Assembly (NCBI RefSeq): GCF_000003605.2
Contig: NW_003112979.1
Location: 67,367 to 87,270 of the forward strand
DNA: 19,904 nucleotides
DNA from: Saccoglossus kowalevskii
Lineage: Eukaryota; Hemichordata; Enteropneusta; Harrimaniidae
Direction of reading: 5' to 3'
The translations under genes were made by a program, and so were the position numbers. Positions 9,301 to 19,904 of this stretch are shown here, piece after piece. Position 1 is the first letter of the stretch. Each line of letters starts with the position of its first letter. The notes below the pieces were generated by a model. The model was not told the origin of the DNA and did not search any database. It saw only the letters and a program-made list of their open reading frames with translations.

Positions 9301-11612
9301 ATTTGTATGTAAATTTGTGTCATCCAATTATGGAAAGATGTCTGAGCATGCGCAATGTGTACCATCAATTTTAACAATCTGCCTTTCGCCTTCTATGCTG
9401 AGTAGTCATTGTTGCTGTTTTTGTTTATATGTAACGGGAATACGGACAACTGGACTGGAAACTAAAAATGTATTGAAATTTCTCTGCCTTTTATTTAGGA
9501 AATTATAATAACCGATGTACTCGTTTTGACGTGTCGACCTTCCTGCGTTGCTGTTCTGAGTAAAAATCATTAATCGAAACGTCAATCGTTGGTATGGTAA
9601 CCAAAGTACCTTGGGGGAAAAATATTGAATTACGAATTTTCTAATAAACACATTTCCTAATAAGCGTTACACTCCGATTATACGATAATATGGCATGGAA
9701 CAATTGTTGCATCAATACTGTCATCCGCACGGTTGCAAAACTGCATAAGTATTAAGTTGTTGTTAACAGTACACAAGCAAGTTGTACATTTCCCCACTTA
9801 CTCAGCTTAATGTAAATAAATAGTTTGACGTAGATAAATAGCACGTCGTAAACTGTACCAAAATCACGATGATTTAACTACAACTACACGCAAGTCTACA
9901 CACTGGATTTTGTGATTGTGCGCCGGTCTGCGCTCTTGCACATGTACCCGTGTGCCTGAATGCATGGTTTCAACAAATGCAATGTTTATATAAGTTGTGC
10001 AGAACAGTTTGTCCATGTTTTTAAACGCAATAAAGTAATACTCGATTTGCTAAATCACAGCAATAACAACATGCAAGTCGAATGCATAGTAAGTGACCAA
10101 TATAGCTTACAGTATGACCATCATTTTCTTCTTTCTTGGAAATAATAACCCACAAAAAAGGACAATACAAAACATGAGTTGAAGTGAACACAAGTCAGAC
10201 AGATATAAATACATAAACTAGCCCTGAGGTCACAGGTTTGTACACGTGAGCTTTTGCACCAATGTTTTTCAGCAACCCTGGATTTATGCACGATTAGTAC
10301 AAGATAGTATTCGATGTTTTGTATTGAATCATTTTTATCATATATCAATTATAATTATTGTTAAAAAATCAATGTTTAATGTAAATTTAATTCAGTTTAT
10401 TGGATCTACCAATGTGGATGGTGTGCAAATATAACGCAGTATAATTATTGTTTGTTTCTTTTGTTCGAAATGGATAGAAAATAAAAGTGTTGCGTGGCAA
10501 CTGTAATGTCCCAACTGAAATTGTGTGTGTCATATAAAATTATATTTTTTGCATTTAAGTAATACACAACTAACTGAAATCTCCCAGTCCATGTATCTGT
10601 GTCATGTAGTTCATTTCATGGAGAATGTACATCATGTATATTATTCTGTGCTGACAGTTAAAATATATATGACCATTATATAATCACACAGCCTTTCATG
10701 CGATGCACGGTGCGTTTCCGTACAGTATAAAAAAGCTTTGATTATGTACACCTAAAAAATACAGGTAAATTAAAGTTATATTTCGTAAAATTCGTACTCA
10801 GCTCAAGGGTTATGTCAATATACGAACAAATAACAAGGACGCATCCATATTGTGTTGAAGTGGTGAAAACAGAAAAAGTATTGTGCATAAGATTAAAATG
10901 ATCGGAGATTCGTGGTCCAAATTACTGCCACAGCACATTGTTTGATTCTATTTACGAGTACAGATTACATTACATCCGTTTAATTATATGACTACACGAG
11001 GTATATATCTCAATAAGTCTTGACCGACCAAGTGTTTCCCGGTTCAAGGAATTCGTATATGAAGCTATATTTAGGAAGCGTTCGGATTAAATACGTGGCT
11101 GCCATAGTAACTAGCAAGGAATCGTTTCAATCAGTAGATGTAGCAGGCTGAACATTACAGAGAAATATGAAAGGTGGGACCGCTCCTGATAAATGTTCTA
11201 AATATAGAAGCGTTGCTCTCAATACTCGTATCTTAATTGCCTGGCAATGCGTGTTATGTCTTTCAACTACCGTGAAAGTGGCGTCACCTGAACTAATCGA
11301 CACTTAACTATGATCAACTTGAAGGGTAGTACGTGCATGCATGTACAGCAACACATGCAATTCCCATTATTGTCGTGCTCACCGGATGTGATTATGTGAT
11401 TAGCAATACGGCAGCTCACCTACGTTCCCGGCCTACGTTACAGCAGTATTTACATTGGGTTTTTTTTTTCACGGACACGTTCTAGCGTAACGATCGGATG
11501 ACATAGAACATCTGATACCTGTTCCTTTGTACGAGGCTATTTTGTGGTCACCGTTAGTCACACACAATGCTAATTTCTAGGGCTGATCATGACGTCTTTG
11601 TTAGGACACACA
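9301..11612. other. Noncoding stretch right of the GTPase gene
   Basis: No gene is supported. The short frames at 9317-9508, 9406-9651, 9960-10145, 10121-10348 and 10246-10434 overlap on opposite strands and have no recognisable motif. A near-perfect dyad lies at 11329-11346 (GTACGTGC with GCATGTAC-type arms) and a T-run at about 11460-11470. Confidence 0.5.
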
Positions 11613-11652
11613 TTCTCACCACAGTCCCTATCTAGAGGGACTGTGTTCTCAC
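11613..11652. mobile_element. 26-bp hairpin bounded by 7-bp direct repeats, transposon-footprint-like
   Basis: CACAGTCCCT at 11620-11629 and AGGGACTGTG at 11636-11645 are perfect 10-bp inverted arms around the 6-nt loop ATCTAG. The hairpin is flanked with no gap by identical TTCTCAC heptamers at 11613-11619 and 11646-11652. Terminal inverted repeats bounded by a short target duplication are the hallmark of cut-and-paste DNA transposons. The natural reading is a remnant that has lost its whole interior. There is no transposase here. A chance hairpin is possible but would not explain the exact abutting direct repeats. Confidence 0.5.
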
Positions 11653-13397
11653 GAATGTTAATAGTACTTGAATATAACTGCTGATAAACGAAATCTTAAT
11701 TTAGGTACGATGCAACGTATCAAGTTAAATAGTAAAATACTTCAGATTGACGAGTCGGGTAAGATATATTCAAAATCGTGTTGCCTATGCAGACGTGGAT
11801 CAAAACAGAACGTTTAAGTTGTTTACGCTGAATACGTGGGATATAGCGAGCGGGCAGACAAGGAAGCAACAGTGCACTGTACACACACACACATAGAGAG
11901 CGCATGCGCGGGGGAATCCGGTACACACGTACTAGTAATACGACGTTTATTGGGGTGTACACTTGACAGGATTACTCTCTGTAATAACAAGAAATAGACA
12001 TCCTTGAACCACGCAAGGCCATTTTCAATTTATCAATAATTTGTGTATATTAATAACACAGCTAGGTCACGGAAAACATAATCGTTAGATCGGACCTAAA
12101 ATAATTACTTTTCCCGATAAATCAGATGTTATTAGTATGTCAGTTATTTCGTCCGAAGTGTTATTTGTATATCTCAAACTGAATGTACATACAGGTAATA
12201 CACAATGTCGTTTGTTTTTTATGTGCTCTGTGATGCAAATCTGTCCAACTGTTGCTATACCAACCATGTATCGCGAATTTACTCGGCAGGTGTTTTGCTG
12301 TCTTGCAAGATTCAATATGCCACTTAAGTGAGGAGACAGCAGATGCGATATGATGACATTGTTTGCTTCTACCTGCTTCGTTTGAAATCCCCATCCATTT
12401 TCAGAATTCATTTTTTCAAACTTGTTTAAAATACAGTGTCATCCCAAAGCTCCTACAAATGTGTATACGACCCATGTCTTGAATCCATCGAATGTCATTG
12501 GTTATTCAACGCTGAATACTTAATCTGATAAGTCTTCATACGTTTAAGATTGCATCTATAAATAACATATCAATTCGTAGATTATTTTTGTTGCTTTAAC
12601 TCTCTACGTTAGACATTTTGCCATAACATTCTAATCCTAGCGACGCATGCTCATTTTGCAATTGGTTCATCCTGCTTCACTCGTGGCACTAAGCAATGTA
12701 TTTTATCGCATTCAGATTTTCAGGGAATAAATTAGAGGATTTGATTTTTTTTTAAATCGTGTACGTTGCATGCTCACCATTATTATCTCTTTGCCAATTG
12801 ACCGCTTACAAGGCAGAACGTGCACGACACAAATAGTCAAACCTAATATATATAGTATCTACACACGCAAAATTGGTTCTCAATTTTTTCAGGGTTGTAT
12901 TTATTTAGCCTCCCGTTAAGTCCAGTGTTCGTGAATTGTTATAATCTAAAGCGCGTATTTGTCATATTTGTTATTTCATCTGATGCTGCAAGGCAATTGA
13001 ATGATATAACTGTTTATATCAGGTATGTAAGATGGCAATCAAGATAACCGTAGCTCAAATTATACGTAGATCGCGATGATAGCATGCGCCAAACGATATA
13101 AGGCACGGTGATACCCAGACAGAATCATCCATTTTATTTAGGTGAATATTTCATTTTGTGCTGTGTGATTTAAACAAAGCAATGTGAAAAGCCGCAGCAC
13201 TAGTTACAATACCGATTACGTAATAGAAAATTAATTGTTAAATTAAAAAAAAATAGACATGAAGATAAGTGTACGGCTTTGCAAACGCCTGTCAACTAAA
13301 TGAACTAGTTTAGGATGCACTGGCTGTCTTCAAACATGCTCGTCTTATCACTATGTCTGGAAATATGTGCGGCAATATCAAATTTCTAATAGAAAAA

Positions 13398-13413
13398 GAA
13401 AAATTAATTTTTC
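13398..13413. repeat. 16-bp perfect AT palindrome
   Basis: GAAAAATT at 13398-13405 is followed directly by AATTTTTC at 13406-13413. It is a perfect dyad, but low complexity makes chance origin likely. Confidence 0.5.
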
Positions 13414-13572
13414 AGAGCTATAGTAGTCAGTACTAATGTTAGTAAACAACGAAAATAAAACTAATAATTTTCGATATTGCGATATGCAAAGCATGGAAGT
13501 AAAGTTTGTTTTCTTACGTGTGAGTGAGTAAACTGAGAATGGGACAATTTAGACCGTCATACGCATATTTAG

Positions 13573-13606
13573 ATTGACAAGACCATGTGATTGACAAGAC
13601 CACGTG
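13573..13606. repeat. 17-bp tandem duplication carrying E-box-like ends
   Basis: ATTGACAAGACCATGTG (13573-13589) is repeated directly as ATTGACAAGACCACGTG (13590-13606). They differ at one base, which converts CATGTG to the canonical E-box CACGTG. It may be a simple replication-slippage duplication. Confidence 0.8.
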
Positions 13607-15326
13607 ATTTCGAGGAGCATTTTATTTGTTACGTAAAGCGATACGTATTCACTTTTATGATGACAGTGGCGTATCGCATACTGATTTGTCATCGTATTTC
13701 ATAATTAACAGAAGACAATGCCGTTAGAAGTTAATATTATTACCTTACAACAATTCTACATTGCCTATATCACACTATGTGGTGGAAATTCATAGTAGGA
13801 ATGGGCATAAACTTAAAGTTACAGTTACTCATGATTACACATTTGTTATGTGAGAGTGTCCACATGCGTGTAGAAAATCATATTTCGAGTTAGAACAATA
13901 TAACGTAAGGAAATGAATGAATAGTTTATGTCTTTGCTCGTAGTGAACTTGTGATTTTGTGTTTTCCTGTGATTAGTCACTAATACAGTCTGTACTCATA
14001 ATACATGATTTGCATGTATTTAACAACGTGAATAAAATCATATCAGTGTACGTATGCTAATTTTACTCAGCTGAAAGTGAACTGGTCATTAATAACTGTC
14101 ACAGCAGTTTATTGTTGATACTCAAGAGAGCAGCACACATCTTATCTAAATAGAATCTTGTTTGCGGGAAATGTAAGCATGGGTATCAAATTGTAATAAA
14201 CCATTATAAGGTGTTACTATGGCAATGTGATGTAATGTGTGTTATCTACTTTCTTTAGAGGCAAGTGGTCAGCTTGCCAAAACATTACCACATCGAGACA
14301 ATAACAAGATTTTCTCATCTTCAACAGTGCAATTCACAGTTGGGTGTATGTGCAATATATTAGTATATAGTTCAGATGCTTCACTTTTATAATATAAAAT
14401 TAGTGTCAAAGCATACGATCAGACCAGAATCGAACACACAGTTATACTCCGTATTCGTAATACATTTATGAAGAATGTAGTAAAAATACTGAGTTTCGTA
14501 AAAAAAAGACCAACATGACGTTTGTTAAACAAATGAAAAGTTAATTCTATAAAACCCAATAATTATTTGCTTCATCTTATAGTATAAAATAAATACATAA
14601 GTTTTAAGGAATGTTTTTATAATATTACAAACACATAGGATTTAATTTATTGCCAGAAATACTATATAAACCCATGGATTACTTTTGGTTTGAGGGGTCC
14701 TAGGCACATACCGTATAAACAAAGGCATGTGTATCAGGGCAATGTGAAATGATCAGTGTCCTTTTCGGTGATGTTCCTATAAATCTGTTTTTGATTTTAC
14801 TCGATATACCCGATTGAGTGTGTTCAATGTTTTGTAATTGTTTTATAAATTTAATTGGCACGATGTTAAATACAGCTGCGATTCAACATGGAAATGCCCT
14901 AGCTGATTTCAGTCCGACGTGCTAATCACACATCTTACTGTGGAAGATATCATAATGGATTCTATATTTTTTATGACAATGCATTTTTAGAAAGGGAGAT
15001 GACTCAGTCACATTGCGCATTGTATTGGTAATGTATTAACGCTGAGAATTGACATTTTTTGTTCGAGATTGTAATTTCGTTTTTGTCAATGATAGAACAT
15101 AGTAGCTCTGGATTGAGGGGTGGAGTGGGTGTCATTTGACGCATTGATAGTCATAAATGGAATTCCAAGAAAACTATCATATAGTTACCATGCCAAGTGG
15201 ATATTAACAAAATTAAAAATGTGTATTAGATGTGTCATGCAACTATGATCACGTTCCTAGCAACATTTTACCAACATGGTTGTATTTTATTTATACCTTT
15301 TAGTTCTGCTGTCATCTGAAGTGTGT

Positions 15327-15348
15327 GATAGCCTTGTCCATGGCTATC
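15327..15348. repeat. Small inverted repeat, 7-bp arms
   Basis: GATAGCC at 15327-15333 pairs with GGCTATC at 15342-15348 across an 8-nt loop. It could form a short hairpin. It is too short to be called a microRNA precursor. Confidence 0.5.
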
Positions 15349-17085
15349 GTGTGTAATGTGACCTCATATGCATAAGTAAAATTCCGCGCTAGTTACCATA
15401 GTTATACTACCAATGAATATCGACATTGATGATAGTAGATGATTACCCAAGAAACATTATTTTGCCCCACTATGAGCATAACCTACAACATCTGCACCAT
15501 TTAGTTGGTAATATGCAGTCCTTCTACTGTTAAACAAACACGTGAACCCACAGGGACATCGTTCCATTGGTGTTGAATAATTAACGAGAACTACGATCAC
15601 CTACAGTCATTTCTATTTATTATATTGTTCTCTTCCACCGACACACTTAAGTTATAGAATAGAAATATAGCTCAACTCAAAGGGATACACGTGGGAAAAT
15701 TTATATGTATATGTAAGGCTTCGACTAGTTGTCATACGTCACATGAACTTGGACACGGACTTGGGGTTAACGATATTTGTAACGAGGCTGATATATAGTA
15801 TATTCGTATATTCTATCTTGGCTATATCCAATCTGCTAGGCCAAGTGAAATCACACTCTGAGAGAATAATATATTCAGAGGTGACTCAAAATGAGTGTTA
15901 AAACGATTATTAGATGAATCAGTTCATACACAGATGCATTGGACACGTTCAAATAAATTGTATAAATACGTATTGTTATACGAAGATACGCAACGTCCGT
16001 ATATATAAAATCAACCAAACATTAAACAAACAAAGTAATAACTGAGCTGATTGAAAACAATGTAATCAATATAGACCATACTAATGGTACGTAACCGACG
16101 CATTCAGCATGGTTGAATCACGAAGTAATCTTGTACGGAATAATGATCGCTCAATGCCTTCGCAACCGCGCACAAACACCACACGGCGCAGATCACATAC
16201 CCTTCCTGGACTTGGTTCAACACGACGTTTCACACCACGTGTAACATATTAATGGCTAATGTACCTGTCCATAATATGTACACCGGGTGCTATACACTAT
16301 ACCAATCAGCGGTCTACACACGGAACTGCAGTTCAATCCTTGCCCCTTGCACATGCTCGTAAGTACCATCCATCGGTGGCCCCATCAATTAATATACACG
16401 CGTTTGTTTAATCAGGTCGAGTGCCATGTGTGTCGCTTTTTAATATATGGCTTACTGAAAATACCCAGAAGTATGTTTACCCATACGATTGTTTATATAT
16501 TTCGTATAATTGCATTGTACGATTGTATAATCCACATATAAACTAATTGTAAGTCGAATAGCAAAACTAAACATCATGTGTGTTGTTCATGAAATTAGCC
16601 TAGGCATGGTATGAGAAAAAATTGGGGCAAACGTGTGGGACAAAAATGACAACCAGTCGATGGAAGAGACATTTAAAAGAAAAAAAATATCTAAAGACAT
16701 CATTCAATCCTTAATTTGTGAAAATATTTTTGGGCAAAGGGTTGAACACTTGGGAATAAACGAAATGGATGCCAGTTGTTCATTTTGAATCAAAACGCAA
16801 AAATGAAAAAAATGGGGGGCGTCTCCCCCTCCAAATCTAACTAAAACCTATTTGTAACAGCAACATTTGACCCTCAGGAAATAACGTTTCAGAGGGTATA
16901 GATTTCAAATGTTTCAAGGTAGAAGCCTACTCATAAATCAAAATACCCAGAATTTATTCATTTTGGATATTGACCTAAAAAGGTTAGGGTCACCAGTCTT
17001 TTTTCGAGAAATTGATGGTTGTATTTCAGTGGAAAGTCGCCATTTTGACACTATTATAACACTTTTACCAAAGGTTCGCATGGCA

Positions 17086-17105
17086 GAGATATTATGCAAT
17101 ATCTC
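17086..17105. repeat. Perfect 8-bp-stem hairpin inside the repeat block
   Basis: GAGATATT at 17086-17093 pairs perfectly with AATATCTC at 17098-17105 around the 4-nt loop ATGC. It lies inside the larger inverted pair at 16989-17123, giving a nested fold. Confidence 0.65.
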
Positions 17106-17393
17106 AAAATCTAGCCTGGTGACATAGGCTGAAAAAAACATATATTGGTAATGATAGAGTACTTTTCGTTCTGAATTATTCGAAAAATCTGGGTTTTAAA
17201 AAGTGTCAAAAAATGCAATTTTTAACATTTAACAATGTTCAAGAAATATTAGGACACGTAACACACAAAATAATGTTATTTTATCGTACCATGGGACATT
17301 AGCTTCATGATTGTACATAATAAACTAATTAACATTGTCATGCAATTTATGACGAACTTTGTTAAAAATTATAACTAGGCTTCGAACATGCCC

Positions 17394-17453
17394 CGGACCC
17401 CCCTAGTAAGGTCGCGCCTTCGACGCGAGGGTTGGTGAGCTGACCCCCCCCCC
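17394..17453. repeat. GC-rich hairpin and poly-C segment
   Basis: A GC-rich island in AT-rich DNA contains TCGCG at 17412-17416 and CGCGA at 17424-17428 around a CTTCG-containing loop. It ends in a run of ten C at 17444-17453. It most likely belongs to the same interspersed repeat as the preceding sequence. The phrase ATGCAAGATTTC follows at 17454-17465 and recurs at 17640-17651. Confidence 0.5.
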
Positions 17454-17480
17454 ATGCAAGATTTCGTGCCGATGCCTCTG

Positions 17481-19190
17481 AAATGAAATCAGTCAAACAA
17501 AGGTTGTACATGTTCGTGTATATGAGTTGTCAGTACATTCTCATCTGTGATTCTTACAAAGAACATTTTCTTTCAAGTTTACTAATTAGTAAACATTTTT
17601 TTTGTGTACCTGAGAACAAGAACTTTAAATTATGAAAAAATGCAAGATTTCAGTCGGATTAGGGAAAGAGATTGTTTTTAGGTGTTGAAATGGTCCACCC
17701 CTTAATGCAATTCCTCGACCAATCGTCCCATTCGTATATCCCTTTGCTGAAACGACTAGACCACCTTTAGTCCAGCTTTACATTCTTGACACGCCATTGA
17801 GAATCCGATTAAAAATTCAAGATTTGATTACAGACATACTAATTACGCTTCATTGCGCAAATACGGAACATCACCATACGGTGTTCTTATCAAACAACGT
17901 ACAGGAAGTAAGGCGTCCTTAAACAACCGTGACTTCAAAATTGTTTCCACTGCCATAAGAAGTAGAAAATTCATTTTATGGGCTTTCTCCTGCCCGTTTC
18001 CCAGCTGATTTTGCATAATCAAATTCTATTTTTAGAAAACAAGGAGAATTGGCTCCTGATTAGAATAGCAAATCATTTTAAAAACTGTCATATATATAGC
18101 TTGAACATTTCATCAGTCAAGATTAACTATAGTACTGTGTATCCGGTGATCGTTTGCACGTATCCAATTAATTTCTTTCTAATCACAGATCTATTTTGCA
18201 TGGTTTCAAAAGATGAGTTCCATTCTACATATGTGGCTGTGTTGTAATCATTTTTTTCTAGATGGCTTTTAGATGGCTTTACTAGGCAGTAAATGGTCTA
18301 AGTACCGCTTAAACATTATCTTGATGTGTTAACTTGGAAATTTAAACGCACCAAACACAATACCGATGAATAGACAACAATTAAGGTAAGTGAAATAAAA
18401 AAAAAAACATTCGGTAATCATACACACGTTTTCTATGATGCAATCAAATAATGACGTCATTGTTTGCTTCATAACCAAAATCCGCCATTCGCCACTAAAA
18501 ATGTAGCTAATCTAACATCATTTTGAAGAGTATTGAAGCACAGTTGGATACGGTTAGCAGTTTGATGCGCACCAGTGTCATAGATTGGCCGCTGGGGTGT
18601 GGTAATGGGTGATAGGGCCTGGTTGATAGGCTGATGGTAACACAACCATGGAATAGTATTATTTTTTTAACTACATAGCAGAATGCTAATCTGTATGGTC
18701 TGCGTTTAATAATGGGAAGCCAATACTAAGAAAAACACATGTTAGCGTCATCTGATAAGCTTTATTGCAATCGTGATATACGCACGTAATGTTAAAGTAA
18801 AATAGGACCTTGTCGATATTCCCAGGCATAAAAGTGTGAATCGAGTATCGAATCGTAACCCATGTCTGTCATATAATGGACGTGCTGTGCACATGTTTCT
18901 TCGAACAGAGAAATACGATAACCTTATGCGATGAAGCATAAGCTGAATATCCTTTGTTAGATCCAATTAAGTTATTGGGCGAAATATGACCTTGATTCTT
19001 TTTTTTTTATCCATTATACATGTTTACAGGTAATTACGAGCAGAACAGGTATGCTTGGTTACAATTGTACTTGTTTATCCCCGAGGCACTATTTTGCAAC
19101 TATCCGGGGATCCAGGGTATAAACGCGTGGCATGAACTCAAATAATTAACGTATATAACCAGCGCTTCCGGTGTTTCTCTGAAGAATCCT
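17481..19190. other. Noncoding stretch, no gene seen
   Basis: No gene is supported; frames at 17978-18247 (plus) and 18748-18966 (minus) have no recognisable features. A short tandem copy of AGATGGCTTTT lies at 18260-18280. An inverted repeat with GC-rich arms lies at 19077-19111. The left part may still belong to the interspersed repeat. Confidence 0.5.
19077..19111. repeat. Inverted repeat with GC-rich 7-bp arms
   Basis: ATCCCCG at 19077-19083 pairs with CGGGGAT at 19105-19111 across a 21-nt loop. GC-rich arms in AT-rich surroundings make this a little less likely to be chance than the AT palindromes elsewhere. Confidence 0.5.
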
Positions 19191-19476
19191 GAGACGCTAA
19201 ACAACATAGAAAGGCAGAAAATATTCGAATATATCTATATGTACAATTTCGAACTCCCTAACCTAGTAGATTTTCTACACGAGCAAAGTACAATTGGTTC
19301 CCTGCACTTTGTTCTGCTGTAAGAGGTATTGAGACGCTAAACGAGATAAAAAAGCAGACAATATTCGAACATATGAACAATTTCGACTTCCTTGACCTAG
19401 TAGATTTCCTACACAAGCAAAGCACCGTGGATACCTAGATTAGTTTCCTGTACTTTGCTCTGCTGTAAGCGGTATT
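19191..19476. repeat. Diverged tandem duplication of a roughly 140-bp unit
   Basis: Unit 1 (19191-19330, 140 bp) and unit 2 (19331-19476, 146 bp) both begin GAGACGCTAAAC and both end in CTGCTGTAAG then GGTATT. In between they share ACAATTTCGA, CCTAGTAGATTT, CTACAC and GCAAAG, with scattered substitutions and a few indels. In one frame a shared segment reads LVDFLH in both copies, but most differences there change the amino acid and stops follow, so coding is unlikely. This is an old local duplication or a two-copy stretch of a longer satellite. Confidence 0.88.
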
Positions 19477-19904
19477 GAAATACAAGGTGACACTCTCTTA
19501 GCATTGTGCACGTACGCATGGTCCGTGTATCCCGATTGCTGAATAATCAGTTTTGTGAAACATCTCACCATGTAGACTTCTCAGGTAGAATCTTTCACCT
19601 CACTATTCTGAATATAAATAAACTTTACTTACATGAGTATTTGAAGGGAAACAAAAGACTGATTAATAGTATACAATAATATTCTATGTAATCAGGGAGG
19701 AAGTCTTCATTGTGTGAAATGTTTTCAAATTGTGTTTGTACAAAATACTGCGAAATCTTCTGAATAATATTTTGTGACATTTTTTATTTATTATACGGCA
19801 AATGAGAGCCATATTGGTTCTATAGATGTGTATCTACTATAGGATTAACACAAGCATATTTCAACTGATTGTATTATCGATAAATGAATTAGTCTGTCCC
19901 AAGG
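19477..19904. other. AT-rich noncoding end of the window
   Basis: No gene, repeat array or RNA signature is visible in this final stretch. Confidence 0.55.

Larger units (their letters stand above)
11653..16599. other. Long noncoding stretch, no gene seen
   Basis: Nearly 5 kb without a supported gene. Frames at 11720-11962, 12085-12411, 12161-12394 and 16287-16541 have no domain or motif and overlap opposing frames. Minor items are a CA run at 11881-11893, a 17-bp tandem duplication at 13573-13606, a 16-bp AT palindrome at 13398-13413 and an inverted repeat at 15327-15348. A modestly more CpG-containing block lies at about 16130-16240. Distant exons of an unidentified gene could be missed. 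Confidence 0.5.
16600..17480. repeat. Probable degraded interspersed repeat (type unknown)
   Basis: Boundaries are approximate. The block differs in texture from its surroundings: A-runs, a G-run directly followed by C-rich sequence near 16814-16832, several paired inverted repeats, and a C-rich right end from 17390 to 17453. Frames open on both strands at 16909-17141 lack any known domain. The style resembles non-autonomous repeats dispersed through marine-invertebrate genomes, but that is an impression from general experience and not a database match. GTCACCAG at 16989-16996 and CTGGTGAC at 17116-17123 form an 8-bp inverted pair around a 119-bp core. No terminal repeats or target duplication could be pinned down. 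Confidence 0.4.

Noticed and set aside
10726-10738. TATA-box-like TATAAAAAAG on the plus strand
   Set aside because: Such strings are common in AT-rich DNA and no gene follows it.
11041-11060. tRNA B-box-like GGTTCAAGG
   Set aside because: The match is incomplete and no matching A box or cloverleaf arms can be found upstream.
12085-12411. 108-residue minus-strand frame
   Set aside because: No similarity to any family I recognise, and frames are open in two other phases over the same span, which points to chance.
15327-15348. Possible microRNA precursor
   Set aside because: The stem is only 7 bp, far shorter than a precursor hairpin, and no known microRNA sequence is recognisable.
16909-17141. 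Open frames on both strands inside the repeat block
   Set aside because: Both strands are open over the same bases, no domain is visible, and the region looks like a noncoding repeat.

Overview
This window looks like a piece of an animal nuclear genome. It is AT-rich, gene-poor and full of short-unit satellites, with no bacterial-style operons or ribosome binding sites. The only convincing protein-coding gene is a Ras-superfamily GTPase with a C-terminal CAAX box, on the minus strand at 8440-9102. A marine invertebrate (perhaps a mollusc or other spiralian) is my best guess from the general character of the DNA and of the repeat near 16600-17480. That taxonomic guess is inference only.

Layout: 1-951 is plain AT-rich DNA. 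952-1369 is a minisatellite of about six 71-bp units. 2701-3373 is a second minisatellite, with 22 indel-free copies of a 30-bp unit; its multiple-of-three unit keeps long but probably meaningless reading frames open on both strands. 3374-8439 is noncoding as far as I can see, with one CpG-rich patch around 6220-6330 and several perfect palindromes. The GTPase gene follows, transcribed leftward, and its presumed promoter lies just right of 9102. From 9301 to about 16600 I see no gene. Within it is a compact hairpin (11620-11645) bounded exactly by a 7-bp direct repeat, which looks like a tiny transposon remnant or footprint. About 16600-17480 resembles a degraded interspersed repeat with internal inverted repeats and a C-rich tail. 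19191-19476 is a diverged tandem duplication of a roughly 140-bp unit.

The GTPase is a complete, uninterrupted 220-residue frame. It shows the P-loop, DTSG, NKAD and SAK motifs and ends in CIIS. Its sequence lies between the Di-Ras and RASD (Dexras1/Rhes) families. The positions equivalent to Ras Gly12 and Gln61 are Ala and Ser, which suggests a GTPase with weak intrinsic hydrolysis. No partner genes are present, so no pathway can be read from context. I did not find a clear multi-gene or previously undescribed system here; the most unusual items are the hairpin with flanking direct repeats and the two-domain 30-bp satellite.
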